Below are positions 19,945 to 21,861 of a DNA stretch of 21,861 nt, one piece after another. Position numbers and translations under genes: made by a program. The number at the start of each line of letters is the position of its first letter. Position 1 is the stretch's first letter. Origin of the DNA: an uncultured Faecalibacterium sp. (GTDB lineage Bacteria; Bacillota; Clostridia; Oscillospirales; Ruminococcaceae); contig CAAFQM010000079.1 of assembly GCA_900765105.1 (NCBI GenBank), positions 1 through 21,861 of the forward strand, written 5' to 3'. The notes under the pieces were generated by a model that had not been told where the DNA came from, did no database searches, and saw nothing but the letters and a program-made list of their open reading frames with translations.

Positions 19945-21861
19945 TTAGTCGCGGTACTCTTCCATCTTAAAGGCCTCGTACACGTCGCCTTCCTTGACGT
20001 CGGCGAACTTGGCCAGAGTGACACCGCACTCGTAGCCCTCGGCCACTTCCTTGGCGTCATCCTTGAAGCGCTTCAGGGATGCGATCTCGTCCTCGGTGAT
20101 GACGATGCCGTCACGCACCACGCGCACCTTGCTGTCGCGGGTGATCTTGCCGCTGGTGACGCGGCAGCCTGCAACGGTGCCCACGTTGGAGATCTTGTAC
20201 ACCTGACGGACCTGCAGCTCGCCCAGAGACACCTCGCGGAACTTGGGAGCCAGCATACCCTTCATAGCGTCGGTCACGTCGTTGATGGCATCGTAGATGA
20301 CGCGGTACATACGCATTTCCACCTTGGTGGCAGCGGCTTCTTCCTTGGCCACGTTGTCGGGGCGGACATTGAAGCCGATGATGATGGCGTTGGAGGCATC
20401 GGCCAGATCAACGTCGGACTTGCTGATGGCACCGACACCGGCGTGGATGACGCGCACACGCACCTCGTCGTTGGAGATCTTTTCCAGACTCTGCTTGACA
20501 GCCTCGGCAGAACCCTGAACATCGGCCTTGACCACGATGGCCAGTTCCTTCATGTCGTTCTGAGCCATCTGGCTGAACAGGTTATCCAGAGTGACCTTCT
20601 GGAAGGCGGAGAACTGCTTCTCCTTGGCGGCAGCAATGCGCTGCTCGGCCAGCTCACGGGCCAGACGCTCGTCCTCAACGGCCTCGAACAGGTCGCCTGC
20701 TTCGGGCACAGCGGTCAGGCCGGTGATCTCCACAGGGGTAGACGGGCCGGCATCGCTCAGCAGCTTGCCCTTATCGCTGCGCATGGTACGCACGCGGCCC
20801 ACGGCAGTGCCGGCAATGATGACATCGCCGGAGTGCAGGGTGCCGTTCTGCACCAGAATGGTAGCGATGGGGCCCTGGCCCTTGTCCAGACGGGCCTCGA
20901 CGACTGCACCCTTGGCGCGGCGGTTGGGGTTGGCCTTCAGCTCCATGACCTCAGCTTCCAGCGCGATGCGCTCCAGCAGGTCGTTGATGCCCATACCGGT
21001 GACGGCAGAAACGGGGATGCAGGCCACATCGCCGCCCCAATCCTCGGGGATCAGGCCGTACTTGGTCAGGCCCTCCTTGACGCGCTCGGGGTTGGCGGTG
21101 GGCTTATCCATCTTGTTGATGGCCACGATGACCTTGACATTGGCGGCCTTGGCGTGGTTGATGGACTCGATGGTCTGGGGCATGATGCCGTCGTCGGCAG
21201 CGACCACCAGAACTGCGATATCGGTCATGTTAGCACCGCGGGCACGCATGGAGGTGAAGGCCTCATGGCCCGGAGTATCCAGGAAGGTGATCTTGCTGTC
21301 GTTGATGCGCACCTGATATGCACCGATGGCCTGGGTGATGCCGCCGGCCTCGCCTGCGGTGACGTTGGTCTTACGGATGGCGTCCAGAATACTGGTCTTG
21401 CCGTGGTCAACGTGACCCATGACGCAGACGACCGGGGGACGCTCCACCAGATCTTCCTGTGTATCCTCTTCCTGGGTGAACAGGCGCTCCTCGATGGTGA
21501 CGTGCACTTCGTGCTCGACCTTTGCGTGGAACTCCTCGGCCAGCAGGGATGCGGTATCGAAATCGATGACGTCGTTGATGGCGTGCATCTCACCCATCTG
21601 CATGAACTTGGCAATGACCTTACCGGCCTGCTGCTTCAGACGGGCAGCCAGCTCGCCGACGGTGATCTCATCGGGGATCATGACCTTCAGCTGGGCATTG
21701 CGGGCCTTTTCCAGCTGGATGCGCTGCAGGCGCTCGAACTCAGTCTCGCGCTTGCCCTTCTGGAACTGCTGACGCTGGCGCTGGCCGCGCTGGGTGAACT
21801 TCTGCTTGTTGCCCTGCGGGGTGGGCTTGCGGCGGTTCTCGGTGTTCTTGGTGGAAGCCAG
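19945..21861 (-). CDS. infB: Translation initiation factor IF-2, C-terminal 638 residues (cut by window edge)
   Basis: GTPase that places initiator tRNA on the 30S subunit and promotes subunit joining. The start codon lies beyond the right edge; the frame stays open to 21861. The visible fragment begins with a basic, Gln-rich linker (about 1-60). It continues with the IF2 N domain IPDEITVGELAARLK and the G domain: GHVDHGKTS (149-157 of the fragment), GGIT, DTPGH and NKMD. Domains II to IV follow to the YRD end. The ATG at 21681 inside this frame is internal, because conserved coding sequence continues upstream of it. It is the first visible gene of the infB-rbfA-nrnA-truB-ribF operon; nusA would be expected upstream, outside the window. 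Confidence 0.97.
   Translation of the reverse strand: MASTKNTENRRKPTPQGNKQKFTQRGQRQRQQFQKGKRETEFERLQRIQLEKARNAQLKVMIPDEITVGELAARLKQQAGKVIAKFMQMGEMHAINDVIDFDTASLLAEEFHAKVEHEVHVTIEERLFTQEEDTQEDLVERPPVVCVMGHVDHGKTSILDAIRKTNVTAGEAGGITQAIGAYQVRINDSKITFLDTPGHEAFTSMRARGANMTDIAVLVVAADDGIMPQTIESINHAKAANVKVIVAINKMDKPTANPERVKEGLTKYGLIPEDWGGDVACIPVSAVTGMGINDLLERIALEAEVMELKANPNRRAKGAVVEARLDKGQGPIATILVQNGTLHSGDVIIAGTAVGRVRTMRSDKGKLLSDAGPSTPVEITGLTAVPEAGDLFEAVEDERLARELAEQRIAAAKEKQFSAFQKVTLDNLFSQMAQNDMKELAIVVKADVQGSAEAVKQSLEKISNDEVRVRVIHAGVGAISKSDVDLADASNAIIIGFNVRPDNVAKEEAAATKVEMRMYRVIYDAINDVTDAMKGMLAPKFREVSLGELQVRQVYKISNVGTVAGCRVTSGKITRDSKVRVVRDGIVITEDEIASLKRFKDDAKEVAEGYECGVTLAKFADVKEGDVYEAFKMEEYRD

Noticed and set aside
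1..21861. CRISPR array, prophage, transposase or defence island
   Set aside because: No regularly spaced direct repeats, integrase, transposase or toxin-antitoxin-like pair was found; most of the window is housekeeping.

Overview
The window is a slice of a GC-rich Bacillota chromosome. It most resembles a gut clostridium of the Oscillospiraceae/Ruminococcaceae, probably Faecalibacterium or a close relative; that genus call is an inference from gene content, base composition and repeat style, not a search result. Support comes from a valine T-box upstream of valS, a low-GC-Gram-positive style Pol I with a degenerate proofreading domain, a YitJ-type methionine synthase/MTHFR fusion, a DUF4358-like lipoprotein, strong AAGGAGG ribosome sites and TTGACA-N17-TATAAT style promoters. 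No phage, transposase, CRISPR, tRNA or rRNA genes are visible.

Left third (1-6352, all minus strand): the 5' end of valS with its T-box leader and promoter. Upstream of it lies a tightly packed three-gene surface-glycan unit (GT2, Wzx-like flippase, GT2) with its own promoter, then a bifunctional homocysteine S-methyltransferase/methylenetetrahydrofolate reductase. The glycan genes are visibly AT-richer than their neighbours and have no terminator before the valS T-box.

Middle (6440-12840): a GNAT acetyltransferase diverging from the methionine gene, a nested palindromic repeat, hflX (TTG start, long glycine tract), and an AT-rich intergenic island. The island holds a consensus minus-strand promoter that appears to drive an unannotated ~110-nt small RNA, and, facing away from it, an Lrp/AsnC regulator with a hairpin at its transcription start. 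Next come a small lipoprotein, a rhamnosyltransferase-type GT2, a single-pass membrane protein of unknown family (minus), an ArsC/Spx-fold protein (minus) and a one-cluster ferredoxin (plus).

Right third (12941-21861): polA and tsaD as a coupled plus-strand pair, converging through a shared terminator on the classical translation operon read on the minus strand: infB, rbfA, nrnA, truB, ribF. infB runs off the right edge.

Most of the window is housekeeping DNA. The least explained parts are the small RNA candidate at 8544-8688, the nested repeat at 7138-7232 (with a relative at 12855-12909), and the glycan mini-cluster abutting the T-box.
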